The position numbers and the translations under genes were made by a program. A stretch of 64,000 nt of DNA from Shinella yambaruensis (GTDB taxonomy: Bacteria; Pseudomonadota; Alphaproteobacteria; Rhizobiales; Rhizobiaceae): contig NZ_JALJCK010000001.1 in NCBI RefSeq assembly GCF_022899355.1, positions 534,346-598,345 on the forward strand. Reading direction: 5' to 3'. The notes under the pieces were generated by a model. It saw nothing but the letters and a program-made list of their open reading frames with translations, was not told the DNA's origin and did not search any database. Each line of letters starts with the position of its first letter. The stretch's first letter is position 1. Below, piece by piece: positions 44,213 through 54,100 of the stretch.

Positions 44213-44330
44213 CCGAATCAAAAACGCCGCTCCCGTGAAGGGAGCGGCGTTGAACGGGGGTCGACCAATTATGACAACGGCACGAGGATTCCGTATTTGT
44301 CATAACCGGTCGACCGACCCCACGACCCAG
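44213..44330 (-). ncRNA. candidate small RNA, two hairpins and a terminator
   Basis: Read on the minus strand: a long hairpin with arms GGTCGACC and TTATGACA (44315-44298) pairing with TGTCATAA and GGTCGACC (44276-44259), closed by a loop containing ACGG...CCGT, then a perfect 12-bp terminator stem AACGCCGCTCCC / GGGAGCGGCGTT (44251-44223) followed by TTT, giving a five-T run. It lies in a 683-bp gap between rpmG and pleD with no plausible protein. The 5' end and promoter were not located. No known rhizobial sRNA family was identified with confidence. Confidence 0.55.
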
Positions 44331-44805
44331 GAGATGCGGCGGACCTAGCATCATGGGGTAACCGGTTGTGTGGGCTTGTTTGCCACCCATGAGTTGAGCA
44401 TCGCGCGAAAAAGAAAAAAAATCAACGAATTCTTAACGCTCCCCCGACGCCTCGTTGTCTCATAGTTAATCGCGGTGGGGACAAGTGTGCCAAGGAGCAC
44501 CGGTTTCGTCATGGATCACGACAAGGACAGGCCCGCATCCTTCAACCAAGGCACGAAGGGCCTGCAACCCTGACAAACCGCCCCGTTGGCGCACGGAAAG
44601 ATTGCGCGCAATACAACCCATTGATAAAATTCGCCAAACTTGAATGGTATGATTTATAACAAGATTTCACGACAGGCCGCAATCCCGCGGCGTCGTGCTA
44701 TTCATCTCCGCCGGCAAACGGCCTTTTGGGGCAACTGCCCGATTTTCAAGGCAAATGCCCAGCAACTAAATTGCCTGTGGACAAACGTGAGGCGAATCGG
44801 CCGAC
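44331..44805. other. 475-bp region before the pleD stop, nothing certain
   Basis: AT-rich relative to its surroundings (for example A-rich at 44407-44420). One 20-codon frame at 44513-44575 has AAGGAG 13 bases before its ATG, too far for confidence. No tRNA, clear promoter or terminator seen. Confidence 0.4.
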
Positions 44806-46173
44806 TCAGGCGGCTGCCGCCACCACCCGGTTGCGGCCGGAGCGCTTCGCCTCGTAGAGCGCCGCATCGGCACGCTTCAGCAGGGCATCGGGGCTGTCCC
44901 CTGCCGGCAGCGCGCTGGCAAGGCCGAGCGAGGCGGTGACGGGCAGGAAGACATCCGTGCCGGGCACGCGGAACGGTTCCCGCTCGACGATCGCGCGAAG
45001 GCGCTCCGCCACGCCCGCCGCCATCTCGGCGGAGGTGTCCGGCATGACCAGAACGAATTCCTCCCCGCCGTAGCGGCAGGCAAGGTCGGCGCCGCGCACG
45101 GCCGAGCGCACGCGGTTGGCGAATTCGCGCAGCACGGCGTCGCCCGCATCGTGGCCATAGGTATCGTTGACCAGCTTGAATCGGTCGATATCGGTGATGC
45201 AGACCGACAGCGGCCGGCCGCGCGCGGCGGCGCGATCGATCAGGAGCTTCATGTGATTGTCGAGGTAGCGGCGGTTGTGCAGGCCCGTCAGGCCGTCCGT
45301 GACGGCCAGCTCGATGGTCTGGCGCACGCTGGCGCGCAGGCGGTCGTTGCAGCGCTTGCGGCGGATCTGGGTGAGGCTGCGGGCGATCAGCTCGTTCGGA
45401 TCGACCGGCCGCATCAGGTAATCCGTCACGCCGAGATCGAGCGCGCGCACGACCATGTCGTCGTCGCCCTGCTCGGCGATCAGCAGGATCGGCAGGAAGC
45501 GCGTGCGCTCCAGCGAGCGAAGCTGCGAGCACAGGCGCAGCGGATCGTAGTCGTCGAAATTGGCGTTGACGATCACCAGTTCGAAATTGCTCTCGGCCGC
45601 CTGGAAGAGCGCGGCCTGCGGGTCCGACATGCTGGTGACATCGGCGATCGGCTTCAGCGCGCGCGCGATGCGCTCCTGCGAGCTTGCCCGGCCGTCGACG
45701 AGCAGCACGTCGCCCGGCTCGTCGCCCAAGGAATCGTCGAGCCCCTCCTCCATGGAGATGGCGCGGGCGGTGGCCGCGCGCATGCGCAGCTCGTCCGTCA
45801 GCGTCTTCAACCGCACGAGGCTTTTCACCCGCGACATGAGCTGCAGGTCGTTGACCGGCTTGGTCAGGAAGTCGTCGGCACCGGCCTTGAGGCCCCGCAC
45901 CCGGTCGGACGGCTGGTCGAGCGCCGTCACCATGACCACCGGGATATGGGCGGTGCGCGGATTGGCCTTCAGCCGCTCGCAGACCTCGAAACCGTCGATG
46001 CCGGGCATCATGATGTCGAGCAGGATGAGGTCGACCTGGGTGCGCTCGCACATGGCCAGCGCGTCGTAGCCATTCCCGGCCGTCAGCACGTCGAAATATT
46101 CCGCCAGCAGCCGCGCCTCGAGCAGCTTCACATTGGCCGGAATGTCGTCGACGACGAGAATGCGTGCTGTCAT
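44806..46173 (-). CDS. pleD: diguanylate cyclase response regulator PleD
   Basis: Makes c-di-GMP and controls polar development and the motile-to-sessile change. 455 residues: a receiver domain with phosphorylated Asp53 (ILLDIMMPG), a second, degenerate receiver lacking the usual Asp (IVNANFDDYDP), and a GGDEF domain with GGEEF at 369-373. The inhibitory I-site RGAD at 360-363, five residues before GGEEF, is intact, so product inhibition is expected. ATG 46173 was chosen over an upstream extension since it gives MTARILVVDD. It follows divK by 16 bp; divK-pleD is the known order in Caulobacter and rhizobia. Confidence 0.96.
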   Translation of the reverse strand: MTARILVVDDIPANVKLLEARLLAEYFDVLTAGNGYDALAMCERTQVDLILLDIMMPGIDGFEVCERLKANPRTAHIPVVMVTALDQPSDRVRGLKAGADDFLTKPVNDLQLMSRVKSLVRLKTLTDELRMRAATARAISMEEGLDDSLGDEPGDVLLVDGRASSQERIARALKPIADVTSMSDPQAALFQAAESNFELVIVNANFDDYDPLRLCSQLRSLERTRFLPILLIAEQGDDDMVVRALDLGVTDYLMRPVDPNELIARSLTQIRRKRCNDRLRASVRQTIELAVTDGLTGLHNRRYLDNHMKLLIDRAAARGRPLSVCITDIDRFKLVNDTYGHDAGDAVLREFANRVRSAVRGADLACRYGGEEFVLVMPDTSAEMAAGVAERLRAIVEREPFRVPGTDVFLPVTASLGLASALPAGDSPDALLKRADAALYEAKRSGRNRVVAAAA

Positions 46174-46189
46174 GCCCCAGACCTCCGCC

Positions 46190-46561
46190 TCAAGCGTCGC
46201 CGAGATAGGTTTTGATCGTTTCGATGAATTTCGGAACGGAGATCGGCTTGGAGACATAGGCCTCGCAGCCGCCCTGGCGGATGCGCTCCTCGTCGCCCTT
46301 CATCGCAAAGGCCGTGACAGCGATCACCGGGATGACATGGAGCTCGTCGTCCTCCTTCAGCCACTTGGTGACCTCAAGGCCCGAGACCTCCGGAAGCTGG
46401 ATGTCCATCAGGATCAGGTCCGGGCGATATTTCCGGGCAAGATCAAGGGCTTCCATGCCATTACGGGTCTGGATGGTCGTATAGCCGGACGCCTCGATGA
46501 GGTCCCGGAAGAGCTTCATGTTGAGCTCGTTGTCCTCGACAATCATCACCTGCTTGGGCAT
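46190..46561 (-). CDS. divK: cell-cycle response regulator DivK
   Basis: A single-domain receiver of 123 residues. Phosphoacceptor Asp53 in [13 protein letters not shown], acidic pocket Glu9-Asp10 (IVEDNELN), and the Lys in SKPISVPKF. DivK, set by DivJ and PleC, steers the CtrA pathway through DivL and PleD. Together with pleD it forms an operon. Confidence 0.96.
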   Translation of the reverse strand: MPKQVMIVEDNELNMKLFRDLIEASGYTTIQTRNGMEALDLARKYRPDLILMDIQLPEVSGLEVTKWLKEDDELHVIPVIAVTAFAMKGDEERIRQGGCEAYVSKPISVPKFIETIKTYLGDA

Positions 46562-46702
46562 CGTGCGTCCCTGTTCCTCTCACCGGCCTTGCAACCTTTT
46601 GGGAGATCGATACGTTGCGGCAGAGCCGAAATCACCCAGCCTGTCCGCATCAACGTTAGCGTGACTTGGTTGATTAAAAGGTAAATTTCCCGAGGGAAAA
46701 CG

Positions 46703-47002
46703 ATGAAAAGCCAAAAAGATACACCCGCGGTGGCCGAGGCGGAGGCAACCGCCGTCGCCATCCTCGGCTGGCTTGCCGGCGAACCGGAGCTGCTGTCGCG
46801 CTTCCTCGCGCTCACCGGCGTTGCCCCTTCCGAAGTGCGCAATGCCGTCAACGATCCCGGCTTCCTCGCCGGTCTCGTCGGCTTCCTGATGGACCATGAG
46901 CCGACGCTTCTCGCCTTCAGCGCGGCGACGGGCGTCACGCCGGAGGCGGTCGTCCATGCCCACGCCATCCTCTCCGGCCCATATGGCGGCGAGGATTTCT
47001 GA
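46703..47002 (+). CDS. DUF3572 family protein
   Basis: A 99-residue helical protein that matches DUF3572: AVAILGWLAGEPELLSRFLALTG and GFLAGLVGFLMDHEPTLLAF. Function unknown; found near dinB or divK in several Rhizobiales by my recollection. The ATG is preceded by GAGGGAAAACG, a fair ribosome site. It is divergent from divK. Confidence 0.85.
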   Translation: MKSQKDTPAVAEAEATAVAILGWLAGEPELLSRFLALTGVAPSEVRNAVNDPGFLAGLVGFLMDHEPTLLAFSAATGVTPEAVVHAHAILSGPYGGEDF

Positions 47003-47069
47003 GCGGGCGCTTCGCCGGGGTCGCCACGCGCTTGCCTGTGCGTCGTCATGCATTCACCTCCGGCGACTA

Positions 47070-47098
47070 TTGAGACTCGTGAATTTAAGCAGTAATGT
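47070..47098 (+). promoter_or_regulatory. probable dinB promoter
   Basis: TTGAGA (47070-47075), 17-bp spacer, TAATGT (47093-47098). The start point would be near 47105, at the LexA box. Confidence 0.45.
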
Positions 47099-47104
47099 CG
47101 CGAT

Positions 47105-47119
47105 GTTCAATATTTGTTC
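47105..47119 (+). promoter_or_regulatory. LexA (SOS) box of dinB
   Basis: GTTC-AATATTT-GTTC, an exact match to the alphaproteobacterial GTTC-N7-GTTC operator, six bases before the dinB ATG. Confidence 0.85.
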
Positions 47120-47125
47120 CATACG

Positions 47126-48472
47126 ATGAGCATCGCCGACTCGCGTTTTCCGGGCTTCTGCCGCGACTGCCTTGCCGGGCAGCCGGCCAATCTGCGCCGC
47201 TGCCGTGCCTGCGGCAGCCCCCGCCTCGTCTATCATGACGAGCTCTACGGCCTGACGCTCGCCCATATCGACTGCGACGCCTTCTACGCCGCGATCGAAA
47301 AGCGGGACAATCCGGAGCTTGCCGACAAGCCCGTCATCGTCGGCGGCGGCAAGCGCGGCGTCGTCTCCACTGCCTGCTATGTCGCGCGGATCCATGGCGT
47401 GCGCTCGGCCATGCCGATGTTCAAGGCGCTGGAGGCCTGCCCGAACGCCGTCGTCATCAGCCCGAACATGGAGAAATACGTCGCCGTGGGCCGGCAGGTG
47501 CGCGCGATGATGCAGGACCTGACGCCGCTGGTGCAGCCGCTTTCCATCGACGAGGCCTTTCTGGAGCTCAAGGGCACCGAACGCCTGCACCACGACCCGC
47601 CCGCCCGGGTGCTCGCCCGCTTCGCCCAGCGCGTGGAGAAGGAGGTCGGCATCACGATCTCGATCGGCCTTTCCTATTGCAAGTTCCTCGCCAAGGTCGC
47701 CTCGGACCTCAACAAGCCGCGCGGCTTTTCCGTCATCGGTGCGGCCGAGGCGCTCGACTTCCTGCGCGAAAAGCCGGTGCGCCTCATCTGGGGCGTCGGC
47801 AAGGCCTTCGCCGAGACGCTGGAGCGCGACGGCATCCGCACCGTCGGCCAGTTGCAGACCATGGAGGAAACCGACCTGATGCGCCGCTACGGCGTGATGG
47901 GCAAGCGGCTCTTCAACCTCTCCCGCGGGCAGGACGACCGGGAGGTGCACCCGAACGACCCGGCCAAGAGCGTGTCGGCCGAAACCACCTTCTTCGACGA
48001 TATCGCGGGCTACGACGAGCTGGTGACGCATCTGCGCCGCCTCAGCGAGAAGGTGGCCACGCGCCTGCGCAAATCCGGCATTGCCGGCCATACGGTCGTG
48101 CTCAAGCTGAAGACCGCCGATTTCAAGGGCCGCACGCGCAACCGCAAGCTGGAAGACCCGACCATGCTTGCCGACCGCATCTTCCGCACCGGCATCGAAC
48201 TCCTGCGCAAGGAGATCGATGGCACGAAGTACCGGCTGATCGGCATCGGCGTCAGCGACCTTGCCGATCCCGGCCGCGCCGATCCGCCGGACCTCGTCGA
48301 TCCCGCCGCCGGCCGCCGCGCCGCCGCCGAAGCCGCGATGAACACGCTGCGCGACAAATTCGGCAAGGCGAGCGTGGAGACCGGCTATACGTTCGGCAAA
48401 TCCGGCCCGGCTCGTTTTCACGAAAAGTTGACATTCAAGACCGCCGGAAAAATCGACGACCCGACCGAATAA
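47126..48472 (+). CDS. dinB: DNA polymerase IV
   Basis: Error-prone Y-family polymerase for translesion synthesis. 448 residues. An N-terminal Cys-rich piece (FCRDC...CRACG) typical of rhizobial DinB precedes the catalytic core: [22 protein letters not shown]-equivalent [11 protein letters not shown], and [20 protein letters not shown]; then the little-finger domain. No beta-clamp peptide was identified with certainty. ATG 47126 lies six bases after the SOS box with no clear Shine-Dalgarno sequence, so initiation may be unusual. Confidence 0.94.
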   Translation: MSIADSRFPGFCRDCLAGQPANLRRCRACGSPRLVYHDELYGLTLAHIDCDAFYAAIEKRDNPELADKPVIVGGGKRGVVSTACYVARIHGVRSAMPMFKALEACPNAVVISPNMEKYVAVGRQVRAMMQDLTPLVQPLSIDEAFLELKGTERLHHDPPARVLARFAQRVEKEVGITISIGLSYCKFLAKVASDLNKPRGFSVIGAAEALDFLREKPVRLIWGVGKAFAETLERDGIRTVGQLQTMEETDLMRRYGVMGKRLFNLSRGQDDREVHPNDPAKSVSAETTFFDDIAGYDELVTHLRRLSEKVATRLRKSGIAGHTVVLKLKTADFKGRTRNRKLEDPTMLADRIFRTGIELLRKEIDGTKYRLIGIGVSDLADPGRADPPDLVDPAAGRRAAAEAAMNTLRDKFGKASVETGYTFGKSGPARFHEKLTFKTAGKIDDPTE

Positions 48473-48602
48473 ATCCCGGCAAGCCGGCGTTCTGACTGCA
48501 TCGGGATGGCACAGATCGGGGAAGCGCCGGCAAGCATCAAGCCTTCCTTAAACCGGATGCACTACGCTTCCCGCCGGTTTGTATTGCGTACGGATGGGTC
48601 AC

Positions 48603-49919
48603 ATGAAGTTTCGCCTCGTTACCGGCATGAGCATGTTGGGCCTGATGCTGAGCTGCGCCACCGCGCTCGGCGGCACGCTCGAAGGTCCGCTCCAGATCAT
48701 GGTGTCGAAGGACCTGCAGCAATTGAAGGTCTACGATGGCGGCGTGGTGGTCGCCACCTCGCGCGTCTCCACCGGCAAGGCGGGACATTCGACGCCAACC
48801 GGCATCTTCTCGATCCTCGAGAAGAAGCGCACGCACTTCTCCAACCTCTACGACAGCGCGCCGATGCCCTTCATGCAGCGGCTGACCTGGTCGGGCATCG
48901 CGCTGCACGCCTCCAACAGCGTGCCGTCCTATCCCGCCTCGCACGGCTGCGTGCGCCTGCCGAACGATTTTGCGAAGACGCTGTTCAGCACGACGCGCCG
49001 CGGCGGCCACGTCCTCATCACCGACCACGAGGTCGCGCCGCAGCGCATCGTGCATGCCGCGCTGTTCAAGCCCGTCGTCGTCGTGCCGGATACGCCGCTG
49101 CTCTCGGATGCGGGCCTGCGCCCCGCCCTCATCGAAGCCGGCGACAGGAGCGTCGAGGTGGCGATGACCGATCCGAAGCCGGATATCGTCACGCCCATCG
49201 TGCAGAAGACCGAGCAGGACCCGATCCGCATCCTCATCACCCGCCGCGGCGAGCGCGAGATGCTGATGGACCTGCAGGCCCTCCTCAATTCGCTCGGCCA
49301 TGACGCCGGTGTGCCGGACGGCCTGCACGGCAAGCAGACCGTGGCCGCCATCCGCGCCTTCCAGCGCGCCGAGGGGCTGACGGAGGACGGCGTGATCGCG
49401 CCGGAGCTCATCGCCGCCGTCTATGCCAAGGCCGGCAAGGGGGCGCCGCCGAACGGGCAGATCCTCGTGCGGCAGAAGTTCAAGCCCGTGCTCGAAATGC
49501 CGATCGCCATCCGCGATCCGGACATCGCCCTCGGCACGCATTTCCTGCTCGCCCGCGGGGTCGATGCCGACAAGGGCAAGGCGGAATGGTATGGCGTGAG
49601 CATGGACAACCAGCTCTCGCAGGCGACGATGAAGCGCCTCGGCATCACCACCGAAGCGGACGCCGCCGCCCCCGACGCGCTGGCCAGGACCCTCGACCGC
49701 CTCGACATTCCCGAGGAGATGCGCCTGCGCATTTCCGGCCTGATGGGCGAAGGCGCCTCCCTCTCCATCTCCGACACCGGCCTCGGCCCGGAGACCGGCG
49801 ACGGCACGGACTTCATCACCGTGACGCGCAAGGTGCAGAAGGCGGATGCCGGGATCGTGCAAGGCGGCAAGAAGACAAAGAAAAAGAAGAAGACGTCATC
49901 GATCTCCGTCGTCAACTGA
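48603..49919 (+). CDS. L,D-transpeptidase with peptidoglycan-binding domain
   Basis: A 438-residue exported protein. Signal peptide residues 1-22 (MKFRLVTGMSMLGLMLSCAT); the Cys18 in a CAT context could make it a lipoprotein but no lipobox Leu fits well. YkuD domain with LKVYDGGVVV and catalytic HGCVRLP (Cys116), then a PG_binding_1 domain (LNSLGHDAGVPDGLHGKQTVAAIRAFQRAEGLTEDG). The C terminus is Lys-rich (KKTKKKKKTSS). Should make 3-3 cross-links or anchor proteins to the cell wall. ATG 48603 gives a proper signal; an upstream ATG at 48579 does not. Confidence 0.9.
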   Translation: MKFRLVTGMSMLGLMLSCATALGGTLEGPLQIMVSKDLQQLKVYDGGVVVATSRVSTGKAGHSTPTGIFSILEKKRTHFSNLYDSAPMPFMQRLTWSGIALHASNSVPSYPASHGCVRLPNDFAKTLFSTTRRGGHVLITDHEVAPQRIVHAALFKPVVVVPDTPLLSDAGLRPALIEAGDRSVEVAMTDPKPDIVTPIVQKTEQDPIRILITRRGEREMLMDLQALLNSLGHDAGVPDGLHGKQTVAAIRAFQRAEGLTEDGVIAPELIAAVYAKAGKGAPPNGQILVRQKFKPVLEMPIAIRDPDIALGTHFLLARGVDADKGKAEWYGVSMDNQLSQATMKRLGITTEADAAAPDALARTLDRLDIPEEMRLRISGLMGEGASLSISDTGLGPETGDGTDFITVTRKVQKADAGIVQGGKKTKKKKKTSSISVVN

Positions 49920-50023
49920 CCGGAGACGCCTGACATGACATCAGGGCCGCTCGCTCTTCCGGCGCGGCGGCCCTTTTCGTTCCGTCCCTCGCCGAAACAT
50001 CGCAGCAGAAATTGCGCACCGCG

Positions 50024-50614
50024 TCAGGACGGTTTGGCGAGAAGACCCGTCGCAAGCGCCTGGAACACCTCGATCGCCTTCGGCAGGACACCCTTCGGAT
50101 CGTCGCTCGCCGCGATCCAGAGCGCGGCGTTGAACGCCATGCTGCTGAGGAGCCGGGCGGCGGCCTCGGCATCCACCGGCTTGAGCATTCCTTCGGCAAT
50201 GAGCTGTTCCACCTTCGCCTGCGTGACCTGCAGGCAGTTGCTCTGGCTCGGCCATCGCGAGGGGTCTCCCAGTACGGCAGGCCCATCGAGCAGGACGATG
50301 CGCTGCACCTCGGGGTCGAGGGACATTTCGATATAGGCCGCCCCTTCCGCCAGGAGGCCGCTCCAATCGTCTCCTGCGCAAGCGCCGATCTGCTTGGCGC
50401 GCGCGGCCATTTCCGTGTCGATCTGATGCACGACCGCCGCGAGAAGACCCCGCTTGTCGCCAAAAATATTGTAGAGCGCGCCGCGCGTCAGCCCCACATC
50501 GGCGGTCAAGTCGTCCATGGAGGCGGCCGCGTATCCCTTCCTGCCGAAGGCCTTGCGCGCCGCGCCGATCAGCTTGATCCGGTTTTCCTCCATCATCGCG
50601 ATGCGTCGATTCAC
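50024..50614 (-). CDS. TetR/AcrR family regulator
   Basis: A 196-residue repressor with an N-terminal HTH (AARKAFGRKGYAAASMDDLTADVGLTRGALYNIFGDKRGLL) and a variable ligand domain. Met7 (50596) is an alternative start. It is divergent from a RidA-family gene; two similar palindromes in the 151-bp gap are its likely operators, so it probably represses itself and that gene. Ligand unknown. Confidence 0.9.
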   Translation of the reverse strand: MNRRIAMMEENRIKLIGAARKAFGRKGYAAASMDDLTADVGLTRGALYNIFGDKRGLLAAVVHQIDTEMAARAKQIGACAGDDWSGLLAEGAAYIEMSLDPEVQRIVLLDGPAVLGDPSRWPSQSNCLQVTQAKVEQLIAEGMLKPVDAEAAARLLSSMAFNAALWIAASDDPKGVLPKAIEVFQALATGLLAKPS

Positions 50615-50634
50615 GCTTTCATCCTCGTTCTTTT

Positions 50635-50704
50635 CATATACGGCACGTATACGAACTTGACATCGCGGCCCCGAACACCCAATTTCATATACGCAACGTA
50701 TATG
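50635..50704. promoter_or_regulatory. two operator palindromes for the TetR regulator
   Basis: CATATACG-GCA-CGTATACG (50635-50653) and CATATACG-CAA-CGTATATG (50686-50704), centres 51 bp apart, nearly five helical turns. The second is a perfect 8-bp dyad. A perfect TTGACA lies between them at 50657-50662. They sit in the shared upstream region of the TetR and RidA genes. Confidence 0.7.
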
Positions 50705-50765
50705 AAATTACGATCATTGTGAAGCATCCTGGCCTCCCCGTTCACCCTTGAAAGAGAGATCAACC

Positions 50766-51164
50766 ATGACTCAGCGCGAAGCGATTTTTCCGGCGGACAG
50801 ACACGCCCTTTACGACGAGCACGGCTATTCGGCCGCGATCAAATCCGGTGACCTCCTGTTCGTCTCCGGCCAGGTCGGCAGCCGTTCCGACGGCACGCCG
50901 GAGCCCGATTTCGAGCAGCAGGTGCGCCTCGCCTTCCGGAACCTCAAAGCAACGCTCGCGGCAGCGGGCTGCACCTTCGACGACATCATCGACGTGACAT
51001 CCTTCCACACCGATCCCGAAAACCAGTTCGGCACGATCCTGGCCGTCAAGCAGGAGATCTTCGACACGCGCCCCTATCCGAACTGGACCGCGATCGGCGT
51101 GAACTGGCTCGCCGGTTTCGACTTCGAGATCAAGGTTGTCGCCCGCGTGCCGGCGGCCGCATAG
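50766..51164 (+). CDS. RidA family protein
   Basis: A 132-residue Rid/YjgF-fold protein: SAAIKSGDLLFVSGQVGSRSDG, AFRNLKATLAAAGCTFDDIIDVTSF, and AIGVNWLAGFDFEIKVVARVP. It lacks the IPYSQA-like start of archetypal RidA and the catalytic Arg position is not obvious, so imine deaminase activity is uncertain. GAAAGAGAG precedes ATG 50766. It is probably controlled by the divergent TetR regulator. Confidence 0.87.
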   Translation: MTQREAIFPADRHALYDEHGYSAAIKSGDLLFVSGQVGSRSDGTPEPDFEQQVRLAFRNLKATLAAAGCTFDDIIDVTSFHTDPENQFGTILAVKQEIFDTRPYPNWTAIGVNWLAGFDFEIKVVARVPAAA

Positions 51165-51167
51165 GCC

Positions 51168-54100
51168 TCAGACCAGCTCCACCTCCAGCACGCCCGGCGT
51201 GGAGCGCATGGCGGCGGCGATTTCCGAGGAGATGCGGAAGCGTTCGCTCAGCTCCACCTCGATTTCCCGCTGGCCGTCGTCCTTGATCACGATGAAGGAG
51301 ACGAGGCCGTCGCCCTTCGTGTTGAGATGGGCGGCGATGGAGCGCAGAGGGCCGCTGTCGCGCACATAGACGCGCAGCGCCTTCTGGGTCTGCAGCGATT
51401 CCTCCTCGAGCGAACGCAACGTCTGGATGCGCAGGCCGATACCCTCCGGCCGCTCCTCCGCCTGCACGGTCATGACCAGCGATTTGCCGGGCTCCAGAAG
51501 ATCGCGGTACTGGTTCAGCATTTCGGAGAACAGCACCGCCTCGAACTGGCCGGACGAATCGGAAAAGGCGACGATGCCCATCTTGTTGCCGGTGCGCGTC
51601 TTGCGCTCCTGCTTCGAGGTGACCGTGCCGGCAAGGCGGCCAGCGGTGGCGCCGCGCTTCACCGCGCCGGAAAAATCGCCGAAGGTCTGCACGCGCATCT
51701 TGGAAAGGATCGGCGCATAGGTGTCGAGCGGATGGGCCGACAGGTAGAAGCCGAGCACCTGAAACTCGCGGTGCAGTTTTTCCGAGGCGAGCCAGGGCGT
51801 GTAGGAGGGGAGCGTGATGACCTCCGGCCCCGTCGCCGCGCCCATGCCGAAGATATCGCCCTGCCCGCTCGTCTTGTTCTCCTGCGCGCGCTGGGCAGCG
51901 CCGAGAAGCCGGTCGAGGCCTGCGATCATCGCGGCGCGGTCATGGCCGAAGCAATCGAAGGCGCCGGCAACGATCAGGCTTTCGAAGACGCGGCGGTTGA
52001 CGAATTTGGGATCGATGCGCGCGCAGAAATCCTCAAGGCTCTTGAAGGGCGCAGACCCGCGCACATCGACGATATGCTGCACGGCGGCCCCGCCGACACC
52101 CTTGATGGCGGCAAGCGCATAATAGATGCGGTTCTCGCCGGTCTCGAAATGGGCGAACGAGGTCTGCACCGACGGCGGGATGACCTCGATGCCGAGGCGG
52201 GCGGCATCCTGCCGGAAATCGTTCAGCTTGTCCGTGTTGGACATATCGTAGGTCATCGACGCGGCGAGGAACTCGACCGGGTAATGCGCCTTCAGATAGG
52301 CCGTCTGGTAGGAGACGATGGCATAGGCGGCGGCATGCGACTTGTTGAAGCCGTAGTTCGCAAACTTGGCGAGCAGGTCGAAGATCAGGTCGGACTGCGG
52401 CTTCGACACGCCGTTCCTGACGGCGCCATCGACGAAGCGGGCGCGCTGCTTGTCCATCTCCTCCTTGATCTTCTTGCCCATGGCGCGGCGCAGAAGGTCG
52501 GCCTCGCCGAGCGAATAGCCTGACAGGACCTGGGCGATCTGCATCACCTGTTCCTGGTAGACGATGACGCCCTGCGTCTCCTTCAGGAGGTGGTCGATCA
52601 TCGGATGGATCGATTCGATCTCCTCCTCGCCATGCTTGCGGGCGTTGTAGACCGGGATGTTTTCCATCGGGCCGGGGCGGTAGAGCGCCACCAGCGCAAT
52701 GATGTCCTCGATGCAGTCCGGCCGCATGCCGATCAGCGCCTTGCGCATGCCCGCGCTTTCCACCTGGAACACGCCGACCGTCTCGCCGCGCGACAGCATC
52801 TCGTAAGTGAGCTGGTCGTCGAGCGGCAGGCTTTCGAGATGCACCTCGATGCCGCGCTTGCGGATGAAGTCGACCGCGGTCTTCAGCACCGTGAGCGTCT
52901 TCAGGCCGAGGAAGTCGAACTTGACGAGGCCGGCCTGCTCCACCCATTTCATGTTGAACTGGGTGACCGGCATGTCGGAGCGCGGATCTCGGTACATCGG
53001 CACGAGCTGCGAGAGCGGCCGGTCGCCGATCACGATGCCGGCGGCGTGCGTCGAAGCGTGGCGGTAGAGGCCCTCGATCTTCTGGGCGATATCGAGCAGG
53101 CGCGCGACGACCGGCTCCTTCTCCGCCTCCTCCTGCAGTTTCGGCTCCTCCTCGATCGCCTTGTAGAGCGGCGTCGGGTTGGCCGGGTTGTTCGGCACCA
53201 GCTTGCAGATCTTGTCGACCTGGCCATAGGGCATTTCGAGCACGCGCCCGACGTCGCGCAGCGCCGCGCGCGCCTGCAGCGAACCGAAGGTGATGATCTG
53301 CGCCACCTGCTCGCGGCCGTATTTCTGCTGCACGTAGCGGATCACCTCTTCGCGGCGGTCCTGGCAGAAGTCGATGTCGAAGTCCGGCATCGAGACGCGT
53401 TCCGGGTTGAGGAAGCGCTCGAAGAGCAGCGAGAATCGCAGCGGATCAACGTCGGTAATCGTCAGCGCGTACGCGACCAGCGAGCCCGCGCCTGAGCCGC
53501 GGCCCGGACCGACCGGGATGTTGTGCTGCTTGGCCCATTTGATGAAGTCGGCAACGATCAGGAAGTAGCCGGGGAACTTCATCCGCTCGATGACGCTGAG
53601 CTCGAAATCCAGCCGCTCGCGATAATCCTGCTCCGTATAGCCCGGCGTCAGGCCGAGCAGCTTCATGCGGCTTTCGAGGCCCTCCACGGATTGCCGGCGC
53701 AACTCCGCCGCCTCCGCCCTCTCGGCCTCCTCCGGATCCGCCGAAGCGCCGGTGAAGCGCGGCAGGATCGGGCCGCGCGTCTTCAGCACGAAGGAGCAGC
53801 GCCGCGCGATCTCCACCGTGTTCTCCAAGGCCTCCGGCAGGTCGGCGAAAAGCTTCGCCATGTCCTTTCGGCTCTTGAGGTAGTGGTCCGGCGACAGGCG
53901 GAAGCGGTTGTCGTCCGAGACCATCGCATTGTGCGCCACCGCCATCAGCGCGTCGTGTGCATCGTAATCGTCCGGGGCCGGGAAGAACGGCTCGTTGGTC
54001 GCCACCAGCGGCACGTCCTCCGCATAGGCAAGCTCCACCATCCGCCGCTCGTGCTGCCTGTCGTAGCGGCCATGCCGCTGCAGCTCGATATAGAGCCGGT

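Noticed and set aside
44513-44575. 20-codon frame (MDHDKDRPASF...) between rpmG and pleD
   Set aside because: AAGGAG is 13 bases from the ATG and no hydrophobic or family signal is present; too weak to list as a gene.
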